Source: an uncultured Porphyromonadaceae bacterium (GTDB taxonomy: Bacteria; Bacteroidota; Bacteroidia; Bacteroidales; Muribaculaceae). From it: a DNA stretch of 28,250 nucleotides. The notes under the pieces are model-generated. The model was given only the letters and a program-made list of their open reading frames with translations, did no database searches and was not told the DNA's origin. Positions 14,210 to 22,579 of the stretch are shown piece by piece. Numbering within the stretch: the stretch's first letter is position 1; every line of letters begins with the position of its first letter. The stretch lies in contig UQKE01000028.1 in NCBI GenBank assembly GCA_900541555.1, positions 1 through 28,250 on the forward strand, in the 5' to 3' direction. The position numbers and the translations under genes were made by a program.

Positions 14210-15291
14210 ACGAGGGTGGTTATTTTCGAGGAGAAAGTGCCGGAAACACCGCAATAATCTTCCCATTTGGCGATAAGAGCCGACATATCGGCAGGCAATT
14301 CACTGTCGAAATGCATTTGTTGGCGCGTGTGGGGATGAATGAATCCGAGCGTTTTGGCGTGTAGCGCTTGGCGAGGGCAAATTTTAAAGCAATTTTGAAT
14401 GAACTGCATGTATTTGCTTGTGGCAATGCCGCGAAGCACCTTGTCGCCTCCATACCTTGCGTCATTAAAAAGTGGATGTCCGATGTGCCGCATGTGGACG
14501 CGAATTTGGTGGGTGCGTCCTGTTTCAAGGCGGCATTCGACTACTGCGACATGGCTTAAATTTTCAACGACGGAATAGTGCGTGACAGCATGTTTTCCGG
14601 CTTCGCCATCAGGGAAAACTGCCATTTGCAGCCGATCTTTGGGACTGCGTCCGATATTGCCTTCTATTGTCCCCTCTGTTTCGTCGAATTTTCCCCAAAC
14701 GACGGCAATATATTTTCGATGGGTAGTCTTGTCGAAAAATTGTTTTCCGAGAAATGTTTTTGCTTCGGGAGTTTTTGCGATGACCAATAGCCCTGATGTG
14801 TCTTTGTCGATTCTGTGGACAAGTCCGAGCCGCGGGTCGCTTACGTCGTAGTTCGGATTGTCGCGGAAATGGAATGCAAGCGCATTGACCAATGTGCCCG
14901 AATAATTGCCATGCCCGGGGTGGACTACTAATCCGGCCGGTTTGTTGACGACTAACAAATAGTCGTCTTCATATACAATGTCGAGCGGAATTTCTTCCGG
15001 AATAATTTCAAGTTCATAGCGTGGACGGTCCATTACGACGGATATGATGTCGAATGGCTTTACGCGATAGTTTGACTTTACAGGATTCCCGTTGACGAGA
15101 ATGCAACCTGCATCGGCAGCTTGCTGTATGCGGTTGCGCGACGTGTTGTCGATATGGCTTACGAGAAATTTATCGACGCGAAGCAGGGATTGTCCTTTTT
15201 CAGCAATGAAGCGATAGTGCTCCCATAGTTCTTGTCCGTCGGGCGACAAGTCGGCATCGTCGACAAACGAATTGTCAATATTCTGTTCCAT
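14206..15291 (-). CDS. rluD: RluA/RluD-family 23S rRNA pseudouridine synthase
   Basis: A 361-residue cytoplasmic enzyme that converts uridines in rRNA to pseudouridine. An S4 RNA-binding domain occupies about 37-90 (LLRVDKFLVSHI...AGCILVNGNPV). The catalytic domain carries the motif GLVHRIDKDTSGLLVIAKT (156-174), whose Asp162 is the nucleophile, plus LETGRTHQIRVHM. The S4-plus-HRIDKDTSG layout points to the RluD group; the exact target sites are inferred. Its start overlaps the end of the PASTA gene by 17 nt, so the two are translationally coupled. Confidence 0.9.
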   Translation of the reverse strand: MEQNIDNSFVDDADLSPDGQELWEHYRFIAEKGQSLLRVDKFLVSHIDNTSRNRIQQAADAGCILVNGNPVKSNYRVKPFDIISVVMDRPRYELEIIPEEIPLDIVYEDDYLLVVNKPAGLVVHPGHGNYSGTLVNALAFHFRDNPNYDVSDPRLGLVHRIDKDTSGLLVIAKTPEAKTFLGKQFFDKTTHRKYIAVVWGKFDETEGTIEGNIGRSPKDRLQMAVFPDGEAGKHAVTHYSVVENLSHVAVVECRLETGRTHQIRVHMRHIGHPLFNDARYGGDKVLRGIATSKYMQFIQNCFKICPRQALHAKTLGFIHPHTRQQMHFDSELPADMSALIAKWEDYCGVSGTFSSKITTLV

Positions 15292-15922
15292 ACAAAACGT
15301 AGTCGTCGATTATTTCTTCTGCTTCAAGGTTGAAGAGGCTGTCTTCGATTATTTCGCTCAGGGAGCCGTCGCCAACAACGAGTGTTACGGTTGCGCTTAC
15401 CGGAATTTGATCGCCGGCATATAGAGTGGAACCGTTCCACTTTACTTCGTAAACAAGGTCGGCATATTCCGACGGTACGGTCTCGATGATGACATTTTTG
15501 ATGCCCGCGCTTTTGAGGATGGATTCTCCTTGTCGAGCCGACATGTCGATCATATCGGGAAGCGTGACTAATTTTGTCGCATAGGTGCGTATGATGACGT
15601 ATACGCTACGATTGCTTTTTACTTCGGAGCCGGCTTTGGGGTTTTGCTCGATGATATGCCCCGGTTCGACGTTTTCTACGTAAATAGAATCGTTGATTTC
15701 CAATTTTAGATTGCATTCGGCAAGTTTGTCGGCTGCTTCTTCTGCAGTCAAGCCATGGAGTTCGGGGACGGTGATGCTGTCGTTGTGGTTGGTAAACCAA
15801 CCAAGACCGAGGTAGCTTGCTATCAGTATGATGCAATCCGCAATGGCAATTATTATAATTGTGCTGATGATGCGGTGTTGTGTATAGAACTTCTTAAAAA
15901 AGTTTTGACTGTCGTTGGCCAC
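15275..15922 (-). CDS. membrane-anchored PASTA-domain protein
   Basis: A 215-residue protein counted from a GTG start at 15922. It has a short cytoplasmic N-terminus, one membrane helix (about 18-41), and two PASTA repeats outside (about 50-113 with TVPELHGLTAEEA, and about 118-184 with VTLPDMIDMSARQGE), then an acidic tail. PASTA domains bind peptidoglycan fragments, so a cell-wall role is likely. No kinase or transpeptidase domain is attached. The frame extends to an ATG at 16003, but that codon lies inside the rpoZ terminator and upstream of the promoter at 15947-15954, so the GTG is favoured. It overlaps the rluD-like gene. Confidence 0.82.
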   Translation of the reverse strand: MANDSQNFFKKFYTQHRIISTIIIIAIADCIILIASYLGLGWFTNHNDSITVPELHGLTAEEAADKLAECNLKLEINDSIYVENVEPGHIIEQNPKAGSEVKSNRSVYVIIRTYATKLVTLPDMIDMSARQGESILKSAGIKNVIIETVPSEYADLVYEVKWNGSTLYAGDQIPVSATVTLVVGDGSLSEIIEDSLFNLEAEEIIDDYVLYGTEY

Positions 15923-15946
15923 GATTAAAAGTATGAATGGTTTATG

Positions 15947-15954
15947 CAAAGATA
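15947..15954 (-). promoter_or_regulatory. candidate -7 box of the PASTA-rluD operon
   Basis: On the minus strand TATCTTTG matches TAnnTTTG, 24 nt upstream of the GTG start at 15922. A T run sits near the -33 distance instead of a clear TTG. Confidence 0.5.
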
Positions 15955-15974
15955 CTAAATGTTTTTTTAAAACA

Positions 15975-16014
15975 TAAAAAAGCGACGAACTGCCATTGGG
16001 CAAATTCGCCGCTT
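15975..16014 (-). terminator. Rho-independent terminator of bamD-rpoZ
   Basis: A 10-bp stem with one A-C mismatch, AAGCGACGAA (15980-15989) with TTCGCCGCTT (16005-16014), has an inner TGCC/GGCA extension. On the minus strand it is followed by a run of Ts. It begins 23 nt past the rpoZ stop. Confidence 0.85.
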
Positions 16015-16037
16015 ATTATGTGCTTTGCTGTCCGTTG

Positions 16038-16376
16038 TTAAAAGTCGAGTTTGGCTTTTTCTTTTACCGGATTGCGATACATGATTTTGCCTTCGATATA
16101 TTCTTGCGTTGCGATCAGTGTCGGCTTCGGCAACTTTTCGTAATAGCGAGATATTTCGATTTGCTCTCTGTTTTCGGATATCTCTTCGAGGTTGTCGTTG
16201 AGCGTGGCAAATTCTTGGAGTTTCTTTTCAAGATCTTTTTTCATTTCTACGGCAATTTGGTTGGCCCGTTTTGCGATGATGCAAACGGTTTCATAGACAT
16301 TGCCGGTATCTTGCGATAGCGCGATTACATCGCGAGTGACCGTGTTGAGCGGCGCATTTGATCTTTTGTAGTCCAT
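16038..16376 (-). CDS. rpoZ: RNA polymerase omega subunit, Bacteroidetes Rpb6-like
   Basis: A 112-residue small RNA polymerase subunit that helps assemble beta-prime. The helical core SNAPLNTVTRDVIALSQDTG, followed by IIAKRANQIAVEMKKDLEKKL and the tail ISRYYEKLPKPTLIATQEYIEG, is the form typical of Bacteroidetes, annotated as RNA polymerase Rpb6/omega. It starts 29 nt after the bamD stop with no terminator between, and a strong terminator follows, so bamD and rpoZ form one transcript. Confidence 0.88.
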   Translation of the reverse strand: MDYKRSNAPLNTVTRDVIALSQDTGNVYETVCIIAKRANQIAVEMKKDLEKKLQEFATLNDNLEEISENREQIEISRYYEKLPKPTLIATQEYIEGKIMYRNPVKEKAKLDF

Positions 16377-16405
16377 TCTGAATTATTTGTGAAAAAGTTG
16401 ATATT

Positions 16406-17212
16406 TCAGTTGTTTACAAATCTGTTTGCAATTTTAAAAATATTGTCGGCTTCTTTTCTGTTTTTTCCATCGGGGAAGTCGTTGATGAAAGAGTAGTATT
16501 CATCGACTACTTCGCGAAACCGTTCTATTTTCTTTTCGTCCACACTGTGGTAGGCTTCTTGGAATTTAGATTTGAGAATGATCATTTGAAGCTGTTCTTT
16601 GTGCTTCGTGTAAGGGTAATTTTTCAGCGCGTTGGATGCAACAATAACGGCACTTGCATAGTTGTTCCCGAGATAGTTGCCTAAATTGTAATAGAGTTGC
16701 GCGTTGTCGATTTCTTTTTGAACCAATTTGTCTTGTAGTTCGAATATGGCATTTTGGGCTATTGGCGCCTTGTCGCTTTGCGGATAGATGTCGAGGAATT
16801 TTTGCAATTCGTCAATAGCTTTGTATGTTTCTGTTTGATCGAGTTGTGGCTCCGGCGAGTCAAGGTAGCATCCGTAGCCCGCGTAGTAATGGGCCAATTC
16901 GGCATATTTCCCTTTGGGATAATTGGTGTAGTAGGTTTGGAAATATGTGCTGGCCGACATGTAGTCTTGATTCTCGTAATAGCAAAGCCCTAGCAAATAC
17001 AAAGATTCTTCTGCTTTGTCTGTCCCTTTCAATACCTTGACAACGTCTTCCAGCAAGGTGGCAGCTTGCATGTATTTTCTTTCTTCAAATGCTTGTTTTG
17101 CGTATTCGAATTTATAGTTGGAGTCTGAACTTTTCAAGACTTTGTTGTATTCGCCGCATCCTGCAAGGAAGAGCACGCACAACAGTGACAATATTGTAAT
17201 CCTTTTTTGCAT
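16406..17212 (-). CDS. bamD: outer-membrane assembly lipoprotein BamD
   Basis: A 268-residue lipoprotein that scaffolds the BamA complex inserting beta-barrel proteins into the outer membrane. The signal ends in lipobox LAGC (Cys19). Tetratricopeptide-like helical pairs follow (for example YKFEYAKQAFEERKYMQAA and SLYLLGLCYYENQDYMSAS). The reading frame is open to 17266, but the lipoprotein signal and the promoter box at 17237-17244 place the start at the ATG of 17212. It heads a two-gene operon with rpoZ. Confidence 0.92.
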   Translation of the reverse strand: MQKRITILSLLCVLFLAGCGEYNKVLKSSDSNYKFEYAKQAFEERKYMQAATLLEDVVKVLKGTDKAEESLYLLGLCYYENQDYMSASTYFQTYYTNYPKGKYAELAHYYAGYGCYLDSPEPQLDQTETYKAIDELQKFLDIYPQSDKAPIAQNAIFELQDKLVQKEIDNAQLYYNLGNYLGNNYASAVIVASNALKNYPYTKHKEQLQMIILKSKFQEAYHSVDEKKIERFREVVDEYYSFINDFPDGKNRKEADNIFKIANRFVNN

Positions 17213-17236
17213 TTCGAGAAAATATTTATCAGCCTG

Positions 17237-17267
17237 CAAATTTACGGCATTTCTTGGATTCGCCAAA
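17237..17267 (-). promoter_or_regulatory. promoter of bamD-rpoZ
   Basis: On the minus strand, TTTG (17264-17267), 19 nt, then TAAATTTG (17237-17244), a full match to the Bacteroidetes pattern, 24 nt before the bamD ATG. Confidence 0.7.
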
Positions 17268-17394
17268 GGAGAAACGGTGTTAAAATGCTAAAAATAAACA
17301 AAAGTAGAGTGCTTGTATTGGATTATGCATCAGCTTATGAAAGGATAAAAATGGCAAAATGCTGCAATTTGGAGTAAAATTTATTGTTTTTTTC

Positions 17395-17426
17395 TTGTTC
17401 GAGACAGGAATAAGTGATTATATTTG
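17395..17426 (+). promoter_or_regulatory. promoter of gdhA
   Basis: TTG (17395-17397), 21 nt, then TATATTTG (17419-17426), with the gdhA ATG 43 nt downstream. The remaining divergent spacer between bamD and gdhA (17268-17394) holds only a doubtful 30-codon ORF. Confidence 0.65.
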
Positions 17427-17469
17427 CAATAGTAGATAACAATAAGATACCATATTAATCTAATGGACT

Positions 17470-18807
17470 ATGAATGTAGATAAAATTTTATCGGATCTTG
17501 AAGCCAAACACCCCGGCGAAAAGGAGTATTTGCAGGCTGTCAAAGAAGTGTTGCTTTCAGTAAAGGATGTTTATGAAGAACATCCTGAATTTGAAAGCGC
17601 TAAAATTGTAGAACGAATGGTTGAGCCGGATCGTATTTTCACGTTCCGTGTGCTTTGGACTGACGACAAAGGCGAAGTGCAAACGAATCTCGGTTATCGT
17701 GTCCAATTCAACAATGCGATTGGCCCGTATAAAGGCGGAATCAGATTCCATGCTTCTGTCAATTTGTCGATTATGAAGTTCTTGGGATTTGAACAGACTT
17801 TTAAAAATGCATTAACAACGCTTCCGATGGGAGGTGCTAAGGGCGGTTCGGATTTCAACCCTCGCGGCAAATCTGATAAAGAAATAATGCGTTTCTGTCA
17901 AGCATTTATCCTTGAATTGTGGCGCAACCTCGGGCCGGATCGCGATGTTCCGGCAGGCGACATCGGTGTCGGCGGACGCGAAGTGGGTTACATGTACGGC
18001 ATGTATAAAAAGCTTGCTCGTGAAAATACGGGTACATTTACGGGAAAAGGCTTGGACTTCGGCGGTTCTCGGATTCGTCCGGAAGCAACAGGGTTTGGAG
18101 CACTTTATTTCGTACAGAATATGTTGCATCGCATAGGCGATGACATCAAAGGCAAGACGGTTGCCATTTCCGGATTTGGCAATGTGGCATGGGGTGCTGC
18201 GTTGAAGGCTTCTCAATTAGGAGCAAAAGTGGTTACTATTTCCGGACCTGACGGTTATATCTATGATCCGGAAGGAATCAGCGGTGAAAAAATCGACTAC
18301 ATGCTTGAACTTCGTGCATCCGGAAACGATGTTGTCGCTCCGTATGCGGAGAAATTCCCCTGTTCGCAATTCTTTGCCGGCAAGAAACCATGGGAGCGCA
18401 AAGTTGATATCGCCCTTCCATGCGCTACGCAAAACGAATTGGCAAAAGAGGATGCGGACAAATTGGTGGCAAACAAGGTGCAAATCGTAGCAGAAGTGTC
18501 GAATATGGGATGTACGCCGGAAGCAATCGACACGTTTATCGACAACAAAGTTATCTATGCACCGGGCAAGGCTGTAAATGCAGGCGGCGTGGCAACTTCG
18601 GGTCTTGAAATGAGCCAGAATGCCATGCATCTTACATGGACAGAGGCAGAAGTCGACGAACGTTTGCATCATATCATGCGTGATATTCATGAGCAATGTG
18701 TCAAATATGGCACGCAACCTGATGGATATGTCAATTACATGAAAGGCGCAAATATCGCGGGCTTCATGAAAGTGGCACATGCTATGATGGGGCAAGGTTA
18801 TGTATAA
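17470..18807 (+). CDS. gdhA: NADP-specific glutamate dehydrogenase
   Basis: A 445-residue cytoplasmic enzyme that aminates 2-oxoglutarate to glutamate, the main route of ammonium assimilation when nitrogen is ample. The substrate site is seen in GPYKGGIRFH (85-94) and LPMGGAKGGSDF, where Lys124 matches the catalytic lysine (Lys128 in E. coli). Asp164 in PAGDIGVGGRE is the second catalytic residue. The Rossmann fingerprint is GFGNVA (235-240). The following SGPDG lacks an acidic residue, which fits NADP use. Length is that of the hexameric small GDH class. It is monocistronic, with its own promoter and terminator. Confidence 0.97.
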   Translation: MNVDKILSDLEAKHPGEKEYLQAVKEVLLSVKDVYEEHPEFESAKIVERMVEPDRIFTFRVLWTDDKGEVQTNLGYRVQFNNAIGPYKGGIRFHASVNLSIMKFLGFEQTFKNALTTLPMGGAKGGSDFNPRGKSDKEIMRFCQAFILELWRNLGPDRDVPAGDIGVGGREVGYMYGMYKKLARENTGTFTGKGLDFGGSRIRPEATGFGALYFVQNMLHRIGDDIKGKTVAISGFGNVAWGAALKASQLGAKVVTISGPDGYIYDPEGISGEKIDYMLELRASGNDVVAPYAEKFPCSQFFAGKKPWERKVDIALPCATQNELAKEDADKLVANKVQIVAEVSNMGCTPEAIDTFIDNKVIYAPGKAVNAGGVATSGLEMSQNAMHLTWTEAEVDERLHHIMRDIHEQCVKYGTQPDGYVNYMKGANIAGFMKVAHAMMGQGYV

Positions 18808-18836
18808 TAGAAGCAGATAAATGAAATGCTGATATG

Positions 18837-18867
18837 AAAAGCGGGACGCATTATGTCCCGCTTTTTT
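18837..18867. terminator. bidirectional terminator between gdhA and the mltF-like gene
   Basis: GCGGGAC (18841-18847) pairs with GTCCCGC (18855-18861), with AAAA on one side, TTTTTT on the other and a 7-nt loop. It lies between two convergent stops and suits both strands. Confidence 0.9.
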
Positions 18868-18890
18868 CATGAGGGGTATTGGCATGCATT

Positions 18891-20276
18891 TTATTTAATG
18901 GCTTGACAAAATATGTCGTATGTTTGCGAAACTTCATTGACATAGCTGACAGTTTGTTTGCCACGGAAATATCCATATTTGCACACATTATCGTTGTAGA
19001 ATTCCGGATTGGATTTCATTAAAAGCGCTTCGCTGACATTGCCGTGCCAAATTTGAGGATTTTTCCCGTATTTTTTTGCCAATGCTATCGCGTCGTAAAT
19101 ATGCGCAATGCCGGAATTGTAGGCTGCAAGAATGAATTTGATGCGTTCGGCATCGTCGGGCACATATTTTTTTAGCGACTTGTTTAAATCGCGAATAGAC
19201 TTTGTGGCAGCTTCTATGTTTTTCTCAGGGTTGGTGATTTCTTCCGGCGACAATCCATAATTGCGAGCCGTGCCCGGCATCAATTGCATCAAGCCTTTCG
19301 CTCCGGCCCAAGATGTCGCGTTGGGATCGAAACGTGATTCAACGTATCCTTGGGCAGCAAGCAATTTCCAATCCCAATCGATTGTTTTTGCATAGGCTTT
19401 AAATAAATTGTCGTATTCGGATATATGCCCGTATCGCAATTTTTTTAAATCGATGATTTTGCGTCGATTTATTTTTGACGTTTCAAAATAATGGCGGAAT
19501 AATGTTTTTTCGATTTGAATCACATTTTTCTCGGAAGCCCATTTGTCGATTATTTCTGCTAATTGTTGGTTGTTTTTCCCGACTGCCCAAGAAGATTTTT
19601 GCGGAAAACTGACTTTAAGGCTGACATTGATATTGGGGTAGTAGGTGTGGTCGAGTTGGGCGATGTCGCTATCTACGATTGTCAAAGGGATGCGGCCTTC
19701 TGCAACCATTTCGATTAGGTCTTCTGCCATTAAAGTGTCTTTACCGATGGGTTTAATCCGGATGCCACCGCCCAATTCGTTATTTAAATTTTTCAATCGG
19801 GATTCATATTTTGAATTTTTTTCAACGTATATTTCTTTCCCGACAAGCTGTGTGACATCGGAAATTGGAGCGACATTCGGATATATCGGCTGTACCAACA
19901 CTTGGGTGGTGATGTTTTCAAATCCGCAATGGCGCATTTTGTCTTTGTATTCGGCCGTGGCAGGGACATTATAGGCAATGATGTCGATTTTTGCGGAATC
20001 AAGCAATGACAATAATGCCCCCATGTTTCTCATCACTTTAAATTTGATGGGGATATTCTTATCTTTTGCAAATTGAGAAATAAGGTCGTAGTGGTATCCC
20101 ATCAAATCTCCTTTGTATAAAAAATATGATGTCGGGCTATAAAGCGTTCCGACAACCAATGTGTCGGGCAAAGAATAGTCAATATTCGTCTCGCTTGGTT
20201 GCTTCCTATTGCAGGAAGTGAAAAGCGTGCAGAATATTGTCAGGCAAGACAAAAGGAGATGGATTTGCTTGCTCAT
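18891..20276 (-). CDS. mltF: MltF-like membrane-bound lytic murein transglycosylase
   Basis: A 461-residue lipoprotein that cleaves peptidoglycan glycan strands. The signal ends in lipobox FTSC (Cys22). Residues about 38-270 form a type 3 periplasmic solute-binding domain (DTLVVGTLYSPTSYF...LMGYHYDLISQFA). The SLT domain (about 285-440) follows, with catalytic Glu313 in AAQGYVESRFDP, GLMQLMPGTA (328-337) and AAYNSG (384-389). This two-domain order is the MltF arrangement. It follows purM by 5 nt and ends at the shared terminator. Confidence 0.92.
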   Translation of the reverse strand: MSKQIHLLLSCLTIFCTLFTSCNRKQPSETNIDYSLPDTLVVGTLYSPTSYFLYKGDLMGYHYDLISQFAKDKNIPIKFKVMRNMGALLSLLDSAKIDIIAYNVPATAEYKDKMRHCGFENITTQVLVQPIYPNVAPISDVTQLVGKEIYVEKNSKYESRLKNLNNELGGGIRIKPIGKDTLMAEDLIEMVAEGRIPLTIVDSDIAQLDHTYYPNINVSLKVSFPQKSSWAVGKNNQQLAEIIDKWASEKNVIQIEKTLFRHYFETSKINRRKIIDLKKLRYGHISEYDNLFKAYAKTIDWDWKLLAAQGYVESRFDPNATSWAGAKGLMQLMPGTARNYGLSPEEITNPEKNIEAATKSIRDLNKSLKKYVPDDAERIKFILAAYNSGIAHIYDAIALAKKYGKNPQIWHGNVSEALLMKSNPEFYNDNVCKYGYFRGKQTVSYVNEVSQTYDIFCQAIK

Positions 20277-20281
20277 GCGCG

Positions 20282-21451
20282 TTAATATGTGAAATCTCCG
20301 TATTCCGTTTGCAATGTCAATTTATTGGTTGGAGAATCTTCAACATAGCCGACGATTCGAGCATCGATTCCAAATGCTTTGGAGATGTCGATGATTGCTT
20401 GTGCTTTGTCCGGGGCAACATAAAGTTCCATGCGATGCCCCATGTTGAAAACTTTATACATCTCTTGCCAATCAGTTCCCGATTGTTCCTTAATGATGCG
20501 GAATAATGGCGGGATGGGGAATAGGTTGTTTTTGACCACATGTTTGTGTTCGACAAAGTGTATCACTTTCGTTTGTGCGCCTCCGCTGCAATGCACCATG
20601 CCATGGATATCGTGGCGCATGGAGTCTAATATCTTTTTGATGACAGGCGCATAGGTGCGAGTGGGGGAAAGGACCAATTTCCCTGCTGTTAATCCTGTTT
20701 CCGGAACAAGTTCGGTGAGTTTTAGCTTTCCGGAATATACGAGATCGTCCGGCAAGTTGTTGTCGTAGCTTTCCGGATATTTTTTTGCCACATACTTGTC
20801 AAATACGTCGTGTCGGGCGGATGTAAGGCCATTGCTGCCCATCCCTCCATTGTATTCTTTTTCGTAAATGGCTTTGCCGAAGGATGCCAATCCGACAATG
20901 ACATCGCCGGCAGCAATATGCGCATTGTCGATTACTTCGTCTCTGCGCATACGGCAAGTGACGGTGCTGTCGACAACAATGGTGCGAACAAGGTCGCCAA
21001 TGTCGGCTGTTTCTCCGCCAGTACTATATATCCCAATACCAAGTTCTCGCAATTCTGCCAAAAGTTCTTCGGTCCCGTTGATTATGGCGGCTATGACTTC
21101 TCCGGGAATCAGACGCTTGTTGCGTCCGATAGTCGACGACAGCAAAATATTGTCGGTTGCGCCCACGCACAGCAAATCGTCGAGATTCATGATGAGGGAA
21201 TCTTGCGCGATGCCTTTCCATACGCTCATGTCGCCGGTTTCTTTCCAATAGGCATAGGCTAACGACGACTTTGTCCCTGCGCCGTCTGCGTGCATGATGT
21301 TGCAATAGTCGGCATCGCCGCATAGTATGTCGGGAATGATTTTGCAAAATGCTTTCGGGAAAATTCCTTTATCAATATTTTTAATGGCGTTGTGCACATC
21401 TTCTTTGGAGGCAGACACGCCTCGAAGATCATATCGTTGAGTATTATTCAT
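20282..21451 (-). CDS. purM: phosphoribosylformylglycinamidine cyclo-ligase (AIR synthase)-like
   Basis: A 389-residue cytoplasmic protein. Members close the imidazole ring of purines, turning FGAM into AIR with ATP. The nucleotide/phosphate motif HADGAGTK (54-61) and MNLDDLLCVGA (88-98) match PurM. The glycine-rich GLASFGKAIYEKEYNGGMGSNG and a late CSGGAQTK block also belong to the AIRS fold. It is longer than E. coli PurM (345 residues). A more distant AIR-synthase-like role cannot be excluded if the genome has a second, canonical purM. It lies 19 nt after cdsA and 5 nt before the mltF-like gene. Confidence 0.85.
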   Translation of the reverse strand: MNNTQRYDLRGVSASKEDVHNAIKNIDKGIFPKAFCKIIPDILCGDADYCNIMHADGAGTKSSLAYAYWKETGDMSVWKGIAQDSLIMNLDDLLCVGATDNILLSSTIGRNKRLIPGEVIAAIINGTEELLAELRELGIGIYSTGGETADIGDLVRTIVVDSTVTCRMRRDEVIDNAHIAAGDVIVGLASFGKAIYEKEYNGGMGSNGLTSARHDVFDKYVAKKYPESYDNNLPDDLVYSGKLKLTELVPETGLTAGKLVLSPTRTYAPVIKKILDSMRHDIHGMVHCSGGAQTKVIHFVEHKHVVKNNLFPIPPLFRIIKEQSGTDWQEMYKVFNMGHRMELYVAPDKAQAIIDISKAFGIDARIVGYVEDSPTNKLTLQTEYGDFTY

Positions 21452-21470
21452 TTTGTATTGTGTTTATGAT

Positions 21471-22295
21471 TCACGAGATTAAATAGAAATAAACATATGA
21501 TGTGGGAATCACTAATAAGAGACTGTCAATCCTGTCGAGAATGCCTCCATGCCCGGGAAGTATGTGGCCTGAGTCTTTTGTGCCTGACACCCTTTTAATC
21601 ATTGATTCGATTAAATCGCCCCATGTGGCAAAGATTGAAACGAGAAAAGCCAAGCCAAGCCATTGGATGCGAGTAAATCCTGCAAAATAATGAGGGAAAT
21701 AAATGTTTAGGAGATAGGCAGTCAGCAATGTGAAGAAAAGTCCGCCAAAAAAACCTTCCCATGATTTTTTAGGGGAGATGCGTTCAAACAAGCGATGCTT
21801 TCCGAGCCAAGAGCCGATGAGAAATGCTCCGGTGTCATTAATCCAAATAAATATCAAGCATGCCAATACGGTCGTATGTCCGTGGGGTGTGGCATGTATG
21901 TAGTTTAGCAAGGACAACGGGAAAACGACAAGTAGAATTTTCAAGCATGAATGTGATAATTGTGAGATTGCGTTTCCTCGCATGTACAGTTGCGAAATAA
22001 AGCGGATGATTCCGTATATGGCAGTCGCAATGAGCGGGGAGAACGGGGAATTTGCAGATGTGGCATTGAGAAAGGAAGAAATAAATATGCATAAACCGCC
22101 GCAAATGTCGATGACAAGGATAAGCAAATTATTCTTGTCGCCGGATTGGCTGCAGAGATTGCTTATTTCCCAAACGCCAAATATGACTAAAATTCCAAAC
22201 ACGGCGATGAATGCAGAATGCCCGCATATTGTTGCTGCAACAAGAAGTGCGACATAGATACTGCCTGTGATGGCGCGGGTTAGAATTTTGTTCAT
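21471..22295 (-). CDS. cdsA: phosphatidate cytidylyltransferase (CDP-diglyceride synthase)
   Basis: A 274-residue inner-membrane enzyme that makes CDP-diacylglycerol from phosphatidate and CTP, the branch point of phospholipid synthesis. Seven or eight hydrophobic segments are visible. The family signature occurs as WINDTGAF (151-158), SPKKSWEG (174-181), GDLIESMIKR (226-235), then KDSGHILPGHGGILDRIDS (240-258). It is the first gene of the cdsA-purM-mltF operon. Confidence 0.95.
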   Translation of the reverse strand: MNKILTRAITGSIYVALLVAATICGHSAFIAVFGILVIFGVWEISNLCSQSGDKNNLLILVIDICGGLCIFISSFLNATSANSPFSPLIATAIYGIIRFISQLYMRGNAISQLSHSCLKILLVVFPLSLLNYIHATPHGHTTVLACLIFIWINDTGAFLIGSWLGKHRLFERISPKKSWEGFFGGLFFTLLTAYLLNIYFPHYFAGFTRIQWLGLAFLVSIFATWGDLIESMIKRVSGTKDSGHILPGHGGILDRIDSLLLVIPTSYVYFYLIS

Positions 22296-22579
22296 GGAAA
22301 TTAATTTTTAGAAATGTTGATAGTATGTTGTATTCCTTGTCTTTGAACAGAGACACTTTGTCGCTTGCCCATTCATTTCTTGGAATTTTCTACAAAAGTA
22401 ATTTTTTTCTCTGATAAGTAGTGTATTTTGAGAATGATTTTTGAAAACGACAAATGTCGTAGAATGCCTTTTGCATGAATGTTTGACATTGCCGGCGGCA
22501 TAAATAAAAAGTGGCAGATGGGCATGCGTTGCGTATTTAGAGGAAAAACGCTAATATTGCAAAAACAAAATAAGAAGGA
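22296..22579. promoter_or_regulatory. divergent intergenic region between cdsA and the thioesterase gene
   Basis: On the minus strand TACTTTTG (22393-22400) is a candidate cdsA -7 box without a clear -33. On the + strand TTG (22529-22531), 20 nt, then TAATATTG (22552-22559, one mismatch to TAnnTTTG) is a candidate promoter for the thioesterase-dprA pair. Between them lie two small palindromes (22447-22460 and 22490-22500). No gene is apparent; the minus-strand open frame here is a shadow. Confidence 0.5.

Noticed and set aside
18217..18885. 222-codon open frame on the - strand antisense to gdhA
   Set aside because: It is a shadow of gdhA, rich in His/Cys/Arg with no recognisable domain. It also reads across the gdhA terminator.
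20282..21451. Hydrogenase maturation HypE or selenophosphate synthase instead of PurM
   Set aside because: These share the AIR-synthase fold, but the HADGAGTK and MNLDDLLCVGA blocks resemble PurM. No hyp or sel partner genes are nearby, and no Sec/Cys active-site loop typical of SelD is seen at the N-terminus.
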